64,000 nucleotides of DNA, from assembly GCF_037940415.1 (NCBI RefSeq), contig NZ_CP149798.1:310001-374000 (forward strand). The letters are read 5' to 3'. This document shows positions 32,232 to 43,700 of the stretch, in pieces. Origin of the DNA: Streptomyces sp. f51. GTDB taxonomy: Bacteria; Actinomycetota; Actinomycetes; Streptomycetales; Streptomycetaceae. The translations under genes were made by a program, and so were the position numbers. The notes beneath the pieces were generated by a model. The model was not told the DNA's origin. It saw only the letters and a list, made by a program, of their open reading frames with translations, and searched no databases. Position 1 is the first letter of the stretch, and each line of letters begins with the position of its first letter.

Positions 32232-32280
32232 TCGGCCCGGACGGGAGGCGACGACCGGGTCGGGCGGGGTGTCCGTCGGG

Positions 32281-33738
<1,458 letters not shown>

Positions 33739-33818
33739 GGATCCTCCTCGGGACGAGACGCGCGCAGAAGTACGAGGTGCCCTCGGCTCGCCCGGCGAGG
33801 CCGACTGGGCGATAAAGT

Positions 33819-33830
33819 TAAGGAGCCTTA
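33819..33830. promoter_or_regulatory. Palindrome between permease and ROK regulator
   Basis: TAAGG-AG-CCTTA, extended imperfectly to AGTTAAGG...CCTTACT, lies 27 bp before the ROK start and 81 bp before the permease start. It is the only AT-rich palindrome in the divergent region and is a good candidate ROK operator. Confidence 0.55.
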
Positions 33831-33856
33831 CTAAGCGCGTCAAGGGGGTGTCGTGA

Positions 33857-35056
33857 ATGAGTGAGACGGGTGCGGTGCCCGCCGGCGACAACGCGGAGCG
33901 GCCCGAACAGCCTTGGAATCACCGCCGGTTGCGCAGTACGAACGAGCGGATGCTGCTCGACCGGCTGCGATCCGGGGGCGCCGCCTCGCGCGCCCAGCTC
34001 GCCCGCGAGACAGGGCTGTCCAAGCCGACGGTCTCCAGTGCTCTCGCCGCCCTGGAGGAGGCGGGACTCGTCCGCGAGGCCGGCACACTGGCGCCCGGAC
34101 GCGGCCGGGTCGCCGTCCTGTACGCCCCCGACCCCGCCGCCGGGTACGCGCTCGGCATCGACATCGGCCGCGGCTGGCTGCGCGTGGCGGTGGCCGACCT
34201 CGACGGCACGGTGGTCGCGCGCGCCGACGTGCGCAACCGGGCACGGACCTCCGGGGCCATGGCCGACCTGGTGGTCGCCACCGCCCGTCAGGTCGTCGCC
34301 GACTCCGGCGTCGGGGCGCACGAGGTGGCCCACGCGGTGGTGGGTACTCCGGGCGTGTACGACGAGCGGCGGCGCCGGGTGCGGTACGCGATGCACCTGC
34401 CCGGCTGGGGGCGGGCCGGTCTGTTCGACCGGATGCGCGAGGAACTGGGCGTCCCGCTGGAAGTCCACAACGACGCGAACCTCGCGGCCCTCGGCGAGTA
34501 CACGTACGGGGTCGGCGCCGGCAGCAGGCTGTTCGCGTACATCATGATCGGCACCGGTCTCGGCATGGGTGTCGTCCGGGAGGGACGGCTGTTCACGGGG
34601 GCGCACGGCGGGGCCGGGGAGATCGGCTTCCTTCCCTGGCCCGGCCGGCACACGCCCGGAACCCTGGAGGACGCGGTGTCGGGCGAGGCGGTCGTGGAGG
34701 CCGCCCGGCACTTCGGCATGACCGGACGGCTGACCGCGAAGGCCGTGTTCGACGCGGCGCGGGAGGGGCTGGGCCCGGCGGTGGAGGCGGTCCGCGTCGA
34801 GGGAGAGCGGATCGCGTACACGGTGGCGGCCGCGACGGCGGTGCTCGATCCCGATCTGGTCGTCCTGGGCGGCGGGGTGGGACACAGCGTCGACCTGCTG
34901 CTGCGGCCGGTCCGCGAGACCCTGCGCACCCTGACCCCGCTGCGTCCGAGGATCGCGCCCGGGCGGCTCGGCGAGGACGCGGTCCTGCTCGGCGCGGTGG
35001 CGACCGCTCTGGGGACGGCGCGCGACGTGGTGTTCGAGCGCCGGTCGGCCCCGTGA
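33857..35056 (+). CDS. ROK-family transcriptional regulator
   Basis: The 399-residue protein has an N-terminal winged helix (NERMLLDRLRSGGAASRAQLARETGLSKPTVSSALAALEEAGLVRE) followed by a sugar-kinase-like ROK domain (YALGIDIGRGWLRVAVADLDG; VHNDANLAALGEYTYGVG; AYIMIGTGLGMGVV). The zinc motif CxCGxxGCxE and the ExGH histidine of classical ROK proteins are missing (GAHGGAGEIGFLPWPG), so it is a regulator without kinase or zinc site. It likely controls the divergent permease. The ATG follows GGGGGTG. The effector is probably a sugar or related metabolite by family, although the neighbour is an amino-acid-type permease. Confidence 0.9.
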   Translation: MSETGAVPAGDNAERPEQPWNHRRLRSTNERMLLDRLRSGGAASRAQLARETGLSKPTVSSALAALEEAGLVREAGTLAPGRGRVAVLYAPDPAAGYALGIDIGRGWLRVAVADLDGTVVARADVRNRARTSGAMADLVVATARQVVADSGVGAHEVAHAVVGTPGVYDERRRRVRYAMHLPGWGRAGLFDRMREELGVPLEVHNDANLAALGEYTYGVGAGSRLFAYIMIGTGLGMGVVREGRLFTGAHGGAGEIGFLPWPGRHTPGTLEDAVSGEAVVEAARHFGMTGRLTAKAVFDAAREGLGPAVEAVRVEGERIAYTVAAATAVLDPDLVVLGGGVGHSVDLLLRPVRETLRTLTPLRPRIAPGRLGEDAVLLGAVATALGTARDVVFERRSAP

Positions 35057-35132
35057 ACCGGGCGGGTCCGGTCGGCCGGGACGGCGGGCGGGGCGGACCC
35101 GGTCACGGGCCCGCCCCTCGTCCTGGTCCGGC

Positions 35133-36584
35133 TCAGCTCACGTTGAGCGCGGTGTCGTCGAGGACGAACGACGTCTGGAGCGTGGAGCCCTCGACGCCGG
35201 TGAACTTGATGGTGACCGTCTGCCCGGCGTAGGTGGAGCCCAGGCTGAACGAGCGCTGCGTGTACCCGGACGCCGCGTTCAGGTTCGAGTACGTGGCCAG
35301 GGTGGCCAGCACGGTTCCGCTGCTGTTGACCACCTGGGCCTTGAGGGTGTCGTACGCCGTGGTCGTGCTCGTCTCGGCCGTGTCCACGTGCAGATAGAAG
35401 CTGAGGGTGGCCGAGCAGCCCGAGGGGATGGTCACGGCCTGCGAGAGGGTGTCGGTGTTCGCCGAGCCGTAGCCGTTGAGCCAGGCCTTGTACGAACCGG
35501 TGCGGGCCGCCTCGCTGGAGCTGGTGGTGATGACACCGCTGGTGGCGGTCCAGGACGTCGCCCCGGACTCGAAGCCCGGGTTGGCGAGGAGCTGGGCGGC
35601 CGTGCAGGTGCCGGTGCCACCGCCGCCGCCACCGCTGCTGGTCGTGCCGGCGAGCCAGTCGGTGGCGTTGAGGGCGAGCGCGGCATCGGTGGCGCCGGTG
35701 TCGTTCCAGCCGTCGTACAGCGTGTTGCCGGACTGACCGGTACCGTCGTCGATCGGTGAACTGTCGCCCCAGAAGGCGACCTTGCCGCTGCCGAAGGTGC
35801 TGGTCACGAAGAAGGCGCCGGTGTTCCCGGAGTAACCGGTGCGGTAGACCAGGCCCTTGACGGCGGAGTTGTCGGCCGGCTTGAGCGTGGCCGTGGTGCC
35901 GTCGGCGATCAGGCTCTTGGTGACGGTGCCGAACGAGCCGTGCAGGACCGCGTTGGTGCTGTCGCTGATGGCGGTCGGGTAGTCGGAGCCGACGTCCAGG
36001 GTGTCGATGGAGAAGCCGAACGGGTCGGTGCTGTCGACGCTGTTGTTCGTCATCAGGTCGTTCAGGATCTCGACCGCGTCGTAGCCGTCGCTGTTGCGGT
36101 CGGCGCCGGTGTGGTCGGAGATCATGAAGAGCCCGCCGCCGTTCTTGACGAACGTCATGATGGCGGTCTTCTCGGCCGTGGTGAACAGCGTGTTGGGCTC
36201 GGGCAGCACCAACTCGTCGAAGTTCGCCAGGTCGGTCGCGGCGCTGCCGCCGTAGGTGAGGCTGGAGCCCGAAGGCAGCGTCTTCAGGCTGTAGTTGCCG
36301 GTCTTCTGAAGGGCCACACCCCACGAGGACAGGGCGCCCGTCCAGGAGGTCTCCGAGGTCGGGCTGGAGTTCTGGCCGAGCGGGTCGGGCTGGCTGGTGG
36401 AGATGATCCAGTCGGCGTTGCCCGCGGTCTCCGCGTGGCCGTTGTCGAACAGCACCCGGTGGGTGGTGGCCGCGTGGGCGGGCGTGGCGTCCGCGGAGAC
36501 GTGCAGGGCGGCTGCCGTGATCAGCAGCCCGAGACCGGCGAGTGCGGTGGTGAGTCTGTGGCGGAATCCTCTTGAACCGAGCAT
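35133..36584 (-). CDS. Secreted protein: DUF4350/ThuA-like domain plus C-terminal jelly-roll domain
   Basis: The 483-residue exported protein has a long signal peptide ([31 protein letters not shown]). Residues 40-325 resemble the class I glutamine-amidotransferase-like DUF4350 fold: [75 protein letters not shown] Ser/Gly linker follows ([14 protein letters not shown]). The C-terminal 150 residues ([20 protein letters not shown]...[12 protein letters not shown]) are a beta-sandwich appended to many Streptomyces secreted peptidases and glycosidases. Substrate or partner unknown. It lies divergent from glsB, with an inverted repeat at 36638-36672. Confidence 0.85.
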   Translation of the reverse strand: MLGSRGFRHRLTTALAGLGLLITAAALHVSADATPAHAATTHRVLFDNGHAETAGNADWIISTSQPDPLGQNSSPTSETSWTGALSSWGVALQKTGNYSLKTLPSGSSLTYGGSAATDLANFDELVLPEPNTLFTTAEKTAIMTFVKNGGGLFMISDHTGADRNSDGYDAVEILNDLMTNNSVDSTDPFGFSIDTLDVGSDYPTAISDSTNAVLHGSFGTVTKSLIADGTTATLKPADNSAVKGLVYRTGYSGNTGAFFVTSTFGSGKVAFWGDSSPIDDGTGQSGNTLYDGWNDTGATDAALALNATDWLAGTTSSGGGGGGTGTCTAAQLLANPGFESGATSWTATSGVITTSSSEAARTGSYKAWLNGYGSANTDTLSQAVTIPSGCSATLSFYLHVDTAETSTTTAYDTLKAQVVNSSGTVLATLATYSNLNAASGYTQRSFSLGSTYAGQTVTIKFTGVEGSTLQTSFVLDDTALNVS

Positions 36585-36637
36585 CCGTCAAACCTCCGTG
36601 AAAGGTGGGGAGATAGGGGGTTCGAGCGCCAACTCTG

Positions 36638-36672
36638 CGCGCGTAGACCGAACATGGGGGGATCTACACGCG
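36638..36672. promoter_or_regulatory. Inverted repeat in divergent region of secreted protein/GlsB genes
   Basis: CGCGCGTAGA and TCTACACGCG pair at 9 of 10 positions across a 15-bp spacer. It lies 54 bp before the secreted-protein gene and 130 bp before glsB and may be an operator. The rest of the 217-bp gap shows no gene. Confidence 0.35.
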
Positions 36673-36801
36673 TTGAACGATTGAAAGGTACATGGCATTC
36701 AGGCTGGGAACCATCAAGCGCGGGCAATAACCGGAAGGGACTGCACCAGGCTCCAGCGGGCAGATTGCAGTACAGCGAGGGACCGACCGGGAGGGGCGGA
36801 G

Positions 36802-37065
36802 ATGGAGATCTCTGGCGTCATCAGTGCCATCGTCATCGGCATCGTCATCGGTGTACTGGGCCGGCTCGCCGTGCCGGGACGCCAGCGCATCGGCATCCTG
36901 TGGACGATCGTGGTCGGCATCGTGGCCGCGTTCATCGGGTCCGGGATCGCCGCCGCGTTCGGCGTCGCCGACACCAAGGGCGTCGACTGGATCGAATGGC
37001 TCATCCAGATCGGCCTGGCCGCGCTGGGCGTCGCGGCACTGGACCGGTCGCGGGGGCGCCGCTGA
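36802..37065 (+). CDS. GlsB/YeaQ/YmgE-family stress membrane protein
   Basis: The 87-residue protein has three membrane spans: ISGVISAIVIGIVIGVLGRL, IGILWTIVVGIVAAFIGSGIAAAFG and WLIQIGLAALGVAAL. The transglycosylase-associated-protein signature of the family is recognisable (GLRLA-P-G-R-Q-like LGRLAVPGRQRIGI). GlsB proteins anchor Asp23-type alkaline-shock proteins in some Gram-positives and are stress induced. The ATG follows GGAGGGGCGGAG. The start is 217 bp from the divergent secreted-protein gene. An unknown 178-residue gene follows after 67 bp. Confidence 0.88.
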   Translation: MEISGVISAIVIGIVIGVLGRLAVPGRQRIGILWTIVVGIVAAFIGSGIAAAFGVADTKGVDWIEWLIQIGLAALGVAALDRSRGRR

Positions 37066-37132
37066 GCGCACGCCACCGAACCGGCGGGGCCGAGCAGACG
37101 GCCCCGCCGCAGCCCCGCCCTAGAATGCGGCC

Positions 37133-37669
37133 ATGATCGACGACTGGTTCGAGGCCGACGAGGGCGAGCTGAGCCCCCCGCACACCGTCCTGGTGGACAT
37201 CGTCCGCGACTCCGCCCGTACATGGCCCGAGTGCCCGCCCGCCGCCACCGCGGTGCTCGTCTTTCCCCCCGACGAGGACGAGGACGAGGAGGAACGCCCC
37301 CCGCGCGACGCCTATGACGCCGCGTGGGACGAGGCGTTCGCCGCCGGGCAGGCGGTGCTCACTCTGATCACGGAGCTCAGGCATCGGGACCAGAAGCTGG
37401 TCGTCATGACGCTGGGCGCGACCGTCGCCGGCGACCGCCTCTTCTGTAGCGAGCGGAACAGCAGCACGTACCACCCCGAGGCGACCACGGTCATCGAGCC
37501 GCTGGAGGCGACCGGATCACCCGAGGAACTGGGCAGGATCGCCGCGGACTGGTTCGAGGAGATCGTCAGCCGTTCCATGGTCGAGCTCGACCGCAAGCCC
37601 TGGCCCCGCTCCTTCGTCGCCAAAGGCACCCCCCTGCCTCCCGGCCACCGCTGGGTACGGAACCCCTGA
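37133..37669 (+). CDS. Hypothetical acidic protein
   Basis: The 178-residue protein is soluble and acidic: MIDDWFEADEGELSPPHTV, then DEDEDEEERPPRDAYDAAWDEAF. It ends VAKGTPLPPGHRWVRNP. The central part (LVVMTLGATVAGDRLFCSERN...VIEPLEATGSPEELGRIAADWFEEI) looks like a small alpha/beta domain. I recognise no family. It is convergent with the large RHS toxin gene 107 bp away. Immunity proteins are usually on the toxin strand, so a link is doubtful. The start ATG at 37133 has no clear Shine-Dalgarno. Confidence 0.6.
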   Translation: MIDDWFEADEGELSPPHTVLVDIVRDSARTWPECPPAATAVLVFPPDEDEDEEERPPRDAYDAAWDEAFAAGQAVLTLITELRHRDQKLVVMTLGATVAGDRLFCSERNSSTYHPEATTVIEPLEATGSPEELGRIAADWFEEIVSRSMVELDRKPWPRSFVAKGTPLPPGHRWVRNP

Positions 37670-37673
37670 CGCC

Positions 37674-37712
37674 GCGGGCGGCGCCTCTCGGAGTGGAGAA
37701 GGGGCCGCCCGC
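37674..37712. terminator. Terminator between hypothetical gene and RHS gene
   Basis: GCGGGCGGC and GCCGCCCGC pair perfectly around a 21-nt loop, 5 bp past the plus-strand stop and 64 bp past the RHS stop. Confidence 0.55.
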
Positions 37713-37775
37713 GACGGGGGGAGGGACGGGTTCGTGGCGACGGCTACGCGTCCCGACGACCGACCCTCCCCGTGG

Positions 37776-40700
37776 TCACTCGTCCTCCAGCCCCATCGCG
37801 AATCCCTCGGCCAGAGCCTCCGCTTCGGCCGTGGACTCCGCCTGGGCCTCGGCCTGAGCTTCGGCCCCTGCTTCCGCCTCGGCCTCGCCGTCGCCGATAC
37901 CGCTCTGCGCCATCTGCTGGAGCCAGAGCCGGCCGCCCTCGCGCATCTTGGCCCCCGATGCCTCGAACTGCTCCAGTTCATGGCTCAACTGGCAACGGGT
38001 GCACACGCTCACCTCTTCACCGTCGCGGGCCCCCACCGCCTCGGTGTACTGGAGGTCCTCCTTCTTCGAGCCGTTCGCCGCGGCAACCATGTCGCAGTGG
38101 TCCTCGGCGCAGAAGTCCCCCGGGCCCCTCCGGCCGGCCTTGTAGGCCGCCCAGTAGATCATCCGCTTCTTCTCGTCCCAGGCGACGGTGATCGTGGCGA
38201 ACCTGTTGAGCTGGTTCTTGCTCAACTCGCCCTCGTCGACCAGCTCCTGAAGCCGTGCGTACACCGCCGAGCGGATCTGCCGCGACGCGTCGAGATAGTC
38301 CTGCGTCTCCAGGTTCTGATTCTCCATGGCGATGGCGCCGCTCACGGTGTTCTTGCCTGTGATGGCGACGATGTGCTTGTTCGCGCCCCATCCGGCTGCC
38401 GCTGCCAGCGCCGCCGCGGCGGCGGAATTGAGGTAGCTGGGCTTCAGTTTCGGGTTGTAGCCGGAGCAGTTGTGCGCGTTGCAGAGGTCGCCGAAGCCCT
38501 GGTCGTTCGCGAGCTTCTGCGAGATGGGCTTGCCGCCCTTGAGCGGCTTGTTCATCGTCGGGTCGGCCCACCAGTTGTCCATACCGGTGGGGTCGTAGCC
38601 GGCCAGTGGATTGTCGGAGGCGTAGGCGTAGCCGCCGAGTTCCTGCGGGCTGGTGGCTTCGAAGACGGGGTCGACGCTGATGAAGGCACCGAGGGCGGGG
38701 TCGTACTTGCGGGCCCCGATGTCGGTGTACCCCGTGGTCGCGTCCTGCGGCTTGCCCAGGTACGAGCGGGTGGGGTCGGGCCACGTAGTGGTGTTGGCGC
38801 TGGAGCGCAGCTGTCCGTAGGGGGTGTACTGCCTGCGGGCGACCTGCTGGGTGGTGGCGTCCATGGCCAGGGTCGTCGTCCCGTGGGCGTCGCCGAACAG
38901 GTACTTCAGTCCGCCCCCGGTGAGGCTGGAGCGGACGGCGACCGCGGCGCCGCCGCCGCCGTGGTTGTAGGTGCGGACGGCGCCGAGGAGGACGTTGGGG
39001 GTGACACCGGTGTTGACGACGATCTCGGTGTCACCGGCGAACAGGGTGGTCTGGGCCGGGTCGCGCCGGATGAGCTGGTTGCCGTCGGCGTCGTACAGGT
39101 ACTTGGTCGTCGTGGGGCTCGACCCGGTGGTGTCGACCTCGGCGAGGTGGTGTTCGTCGTCCCAGGTCAGGGTCTGCCCCGGGCCGGAGGACGGGGTACG
39201 GGTGTGGAGGTTGCCGTCCTCGTCGTAGCCGAAGCCGGTCGGGTTGGTTCCCCCGGTGGTCGCCGTCAGGGTGTGGGGCTGGGCACCGGTCGCGTTGCAG
39301 CCCGCGGTGCAACCGTGGGTGTAGGAGGTGGTCGACGTGGTGCCGGTGGTACCGATCGCGTGGTCGGTGCTCTGGCGGCGGTTGCCGATGGCGTCGTAGC
39401 TGAAGCTCTGCCAGTACGAGCCGGGTGTGGTGGTGAGGGTGCCGGTGGTGGGCGGGTTGGCGGCGCACTTGTCGTTGGCGGTCCAGGCGTCGGTGAGCCG
39501 GTCCAGTGCGTCGTAGCCGTAGCACTGCTGGTCGGTGACGGTGTTGCCGGTCTCCGACTGGTGATCGGTGGTGGACGTGGGGTTGCCGGCGTCGTCGTAG
39601 GTGTACGAGGTGTCGTCGACGGCGGGACCGGGCGCCTGGGTCCGTTCGATGAGGCGGTCGGTCTCCCGGCGCGTCTGGTCGTCGTAGGAATAGGTCGCCC
39701 AGGCCGGGTTGGTGGAGGGACCGAACGTCAGCCGCGAGGGTTCGCCGTAGTTGGTGTACACGGAGGCGTCGACATAGGTGCCGATGCTGCTGCTGGTCCT
39801 CGTCGGGTTGCCCAGCGCGTCACGGGCGTAGGTGATGGTCTCGTTGTTCAGCCCCTGCGCGCGGGGGTCGATCTGGGTCTTCGGCAGCTGGTCGTTCGTG
39901 GTGTACGTGTACGAGGTGGTGTACGACGTCGGCAGCGGCGCCTCCGCGTCCGGCAGGCTGATCGTGGTGCCGGTGGGCTTGCCGAGGGTGGTGTAGCCCG
40001 TGGTGGCCACCGTGTAGCCGCCGGTCACGCCCTGCACGAACCGGGTGGACGAGGTCGGCAGGCCGATCCGCAGGGTGTCGTAGGCCCAGGACGCGAACTG
40101 GAAGTTGGACCTCGACTTGTCGCTGCCGGTGAGTTTGCGGCCCAGGAGGTCGTAGGTGTAGTCGAGTTCGGCCTTCTTGGCGTCGGTGGTGGAGGTCAGG
40201 TTGCCGGCGTCGTCGTACCCGTAGCTGCTGTTGCCCGCGTCCGGATCGCTCTGGGACTTCTTGCGTCCGAGCAGGTCGTAGTCGAACGTCCACACCGTCC
40301 GGTCCGCAGCGGTGACCTGGTGCAGCTGGTCCGCCGCCGTGTAGGTGTACGTGGTCGGCGTGGTGGTGCCGCCGGTGGCGGTGAACCCGTCCGCCGCGTT
40401 GCCGGAGAGGCTGGGTGCGGCGGTGTACTGGTCGAGCTCGGTGGTCTGACCACGGGCGTCGACGACCGTGGTGGTGGCGACACCGCCCTTGGGCGGCACG
40501 ACGGTTGTCCTGTCACCGGCGTAGGCGGAGGTCGTGGTCCACGTCTTGGCGCCGTCGTGCTCCTCGGTGACCAGGCCGACCCGCCCCAGGCCGTCGTGGT
40601 CGGTGACAGTGGTGTCGGGCATGGTCACCTGGGAGACGCTCACCAGGCTGCCGGCGGGGCTGCCCGCGACGTTGTAGGCGTTGTCGGTCGCGACCGTCCA

Positions 40701-43700
40701 GCCGTGCGAGTCGTACTGGGTGTCCGAGACCGCGATCGTGCCGTTCTCCGCGGTGGTCTGCGTCTGGAGGGAGCGCAGCATGGCGTCGTACAGCGTCTCG
40801 CTGGTCTTGCGACTGCCGTTGTCCAGGAGGGTGTTGGTGGCGACGACCGAGGGAGCCGTCTGGGACAGGTCGTAGGTGTAGGTCATGTTGGCCGGCGCGC
40901 TGTTGGCCTTGCTCTCATTGGGCAGCCACACGGCCGTCAGGCGGCCGAGCGCGTCGTAGGTGAGCGAGGTCAGCAGGCCGCCCGCGTCGGTCTTGGCGGT
41001 GGGCAGGGCACGGGCCGCGTCCAGGGTGCTGCCGGCTCGCTGGCAGTCCTTGGACGACACGGTGACCGTCGAGCAGTCCACGCCGGGAGTCACCTGGGTG
41101 ACGGTTGTGCTGCCGACGGGCAGGGCGCCTTCGGCCGGGCTGTAGGACATGAAGACGGACTGGGCCAGGCTCTTGCCGTCGGGCGAGGTCGAGTTGGGTG
41201 TGCGGGTGGTCTTCGTGACCCGGCCGTAGGAGTCGTAGCCGGTGCGGGTCTCGTCCACGAACGCGGTCGCGGTCGCCGCGGTGGCGGCGGACGCCTTCTG
41301 GACCAGGGTGACGTCTCCGGTACTGGGAAGCGCCGGACTCTGCTGACCGTCACCGTCGTAGGCGAAGGCATGGCCGTCGTAGGAGGAACGGACGTCGGAG
41401 ATCAACGTACCGCCGGGCGCCGCCCCCGCGGAGGAGCAGTCCTGAGCGGTGGCGATGACCTCGGCCGTCACCACCAGGCTGTCCACTGCGCCGGAGAGGT
41501 AACGCGTATGGACGCACTTGGCGATGTTGCCGCTGTCGGCGGTCTCGCCCCGGTCGTCGACCTGTACGGGCATGCCGGTGGTGGGCTTGCCCAGGGCGGT
41601 GTTGTAGAAGGTGTCGGTCTCGGTCCTGCGCCAGCCGTAGGAGACCGCCTGGCGGGACAGCGTCCTGGCGGTGCGCACCATGTGCGCCGTCAGGTCCGGC
41701 AGACCGCTCCTCGACCGTGAGGCCGTGGGTCCGATGATCGTCGGCACGGTCACGACGGCCGTGTCGACGCTCCCCGTGGCGTCGGTGTAGGCGTCGGTCT
41801 CGAAGACCTGCCCGGCGAGGGCGTTGTCGTCCGCCACGCTGACGGTGTCGTCCTGGCTGCTCAGCGACGGCACCGAGCGGGTCTTCCCGCCGGGCAGCGT
41901 GTCGCCGTTCATGCCCAGGAAGTAGTGGGTCTTCGTCAGCGTCTTCTGGTCGTGGACCTTGACGCCGTCGGTGTAGTGGAAGACGTTCGGGTCACCGGTG
42001 GTGACGTCCACCTCCGGGTAGCCCCGGAACTGGCCCCAGGTGCGGTTCTTGGCCTTGACCAGCTCGTTGTCGTCGTAGTGCCAGCCCGGGTTCCCCTTGT
42101 AGGCGTAGTCCGTCTCCAGCTCGGGCTGGGTGCCGTCCTGATAGGAGTTGTGCGGGTCGATGGTGACGACCGACGCGACCTTGTACTTGTAGAACCAGTC
42201 CATCCACGGCGCCGGTTCACCCGTCGGCGTCCAGTACACCGGGAAGCAGGACAGGGTGTTGGTGGAGGCGAAGGTCTGGGCGGCCGCGTCGGTGGGGTCG
42301 TTGGGGTCGCCGGCCGGGGCGCTGGAGCAGTTCGGCCGGTCGTAGGTGACGGTCGTCTGGGCGCCGGTCTCGCTGGTGACCGTCTGGATGCGGTCGTGGT
42401 ACATCAGCGGCATCTGCGGGATCGTGCCGACCCGGTTGGGCAGTTGCAGCGGCGGGTCGAAGCTCAGCGCGGGCGTCGAGGTGCTGCCCGACGCGCCGCC
42501 CAGGGTGTCCAGGCCGGTGCGCTTGATGGAGTCCAGCCACAGCGTGGGGGCGTGGTCGCCGCCGTCGGGGAAGGACTGTGTGAGGGTGTACTTGTCGACC
42601 TGCTGGGTCGCTCCGCCCACCTGGATCTGGGTGGTGATCGAGGTCAGGCGCTTGCGGGACCAGAAGCTCGGAGCATGGTTGGTGCAGCTGGAGTCCTTGG
42701 CGCAGTTCAGGTCGACGGGCACGTCCGGCCAGGAGGCGGCGTTGGCGGGCGTGAACTGGCTGTCGGCGCAGGTGTTGCCCGTCGGGGTACCCGGTATGCA
42801 GCGCTCGGCGGTGTCGAAGACGATCTGCTCAGGGGCGGTACCCGAGTAGACCGTCGACGCGGTCATGCCGTAGTCGATCCGGGCCAGGGTGCCGCCACGG
42901 GTGTAGGCGACCGCGGTGTCCTTCATGTCCGCGCCGTAGTAGCCGGTCTCCGGCGTGTAGTACCAGGCCGTGGCGTTGCCGTGCAGGTCCACCGCGTAGT
43001 CCAGGTTGAACCGGTACCCGAGCCTGCACGACGTCGACGCGAAGTCCGTGCTGTCCGGGCAGGCCGACACCCCGCTGTGCGCGTGGTGGACCGGAACCGT
43101 CGAGGCGGACTGCGTCTCGTCCTTGCCACTGGACCAGCCCGGCAGGCGGTTCAGACCGAAGAAGTACTGCACACCCCCCGCGGTGACCTTGAAGTACTCC
43201 CCGTTCGCCGTACCGTTCGTGGCCCCGGTCAAGTCCTCGATCCTGGTGGACGACGTGTCGTCCGCGGGACGGAAGGTCTTCGTGGCGTCGTCGTAGACGA
43301 TCTGCGTGGACGTGCCGTTCAGCGACAGGGTCAGGAGCTGTCCTGCCCAGCACTCGTCGCCGTCGTTCTTCGGCGCGCCGGAGGAGGAGTCGTCGTTGCA
43401 CGACTTGTAGGTGCGCTCGACGTAGTTCTCCGTCGAGCTCCAGCCGTCGCCCAGCCACGAGGACTGGTTGTTCGTCCCCTCGGTCCGCGCGTCCTCGCCG
43501 GCGGAGCTGTAGGAGAGGTCGACGTTCGGGGCCGCGCCGCCGATCGCGGCCGGCACGGTGATCGGGTAGCTGTAGGCGAACGAGCCCGTGTTCCCCGAGG
43601 TCGACCAGGAGCCGCCGGGCGACAGGCTCGTCGCCGCGTAGTCACCGGACGAACCTGAGGCAGCCGAGGCCGCAGCCATGACGACCACCGCACCCGACGC

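Noticed and set aside
37734..41720. 1328-codon plus-strand open frame
   Set aside because: Shadow of the RHS gene; Gly/Val/Arg-rich with no domains, while the minus frame has YD repeats and the RHS core.
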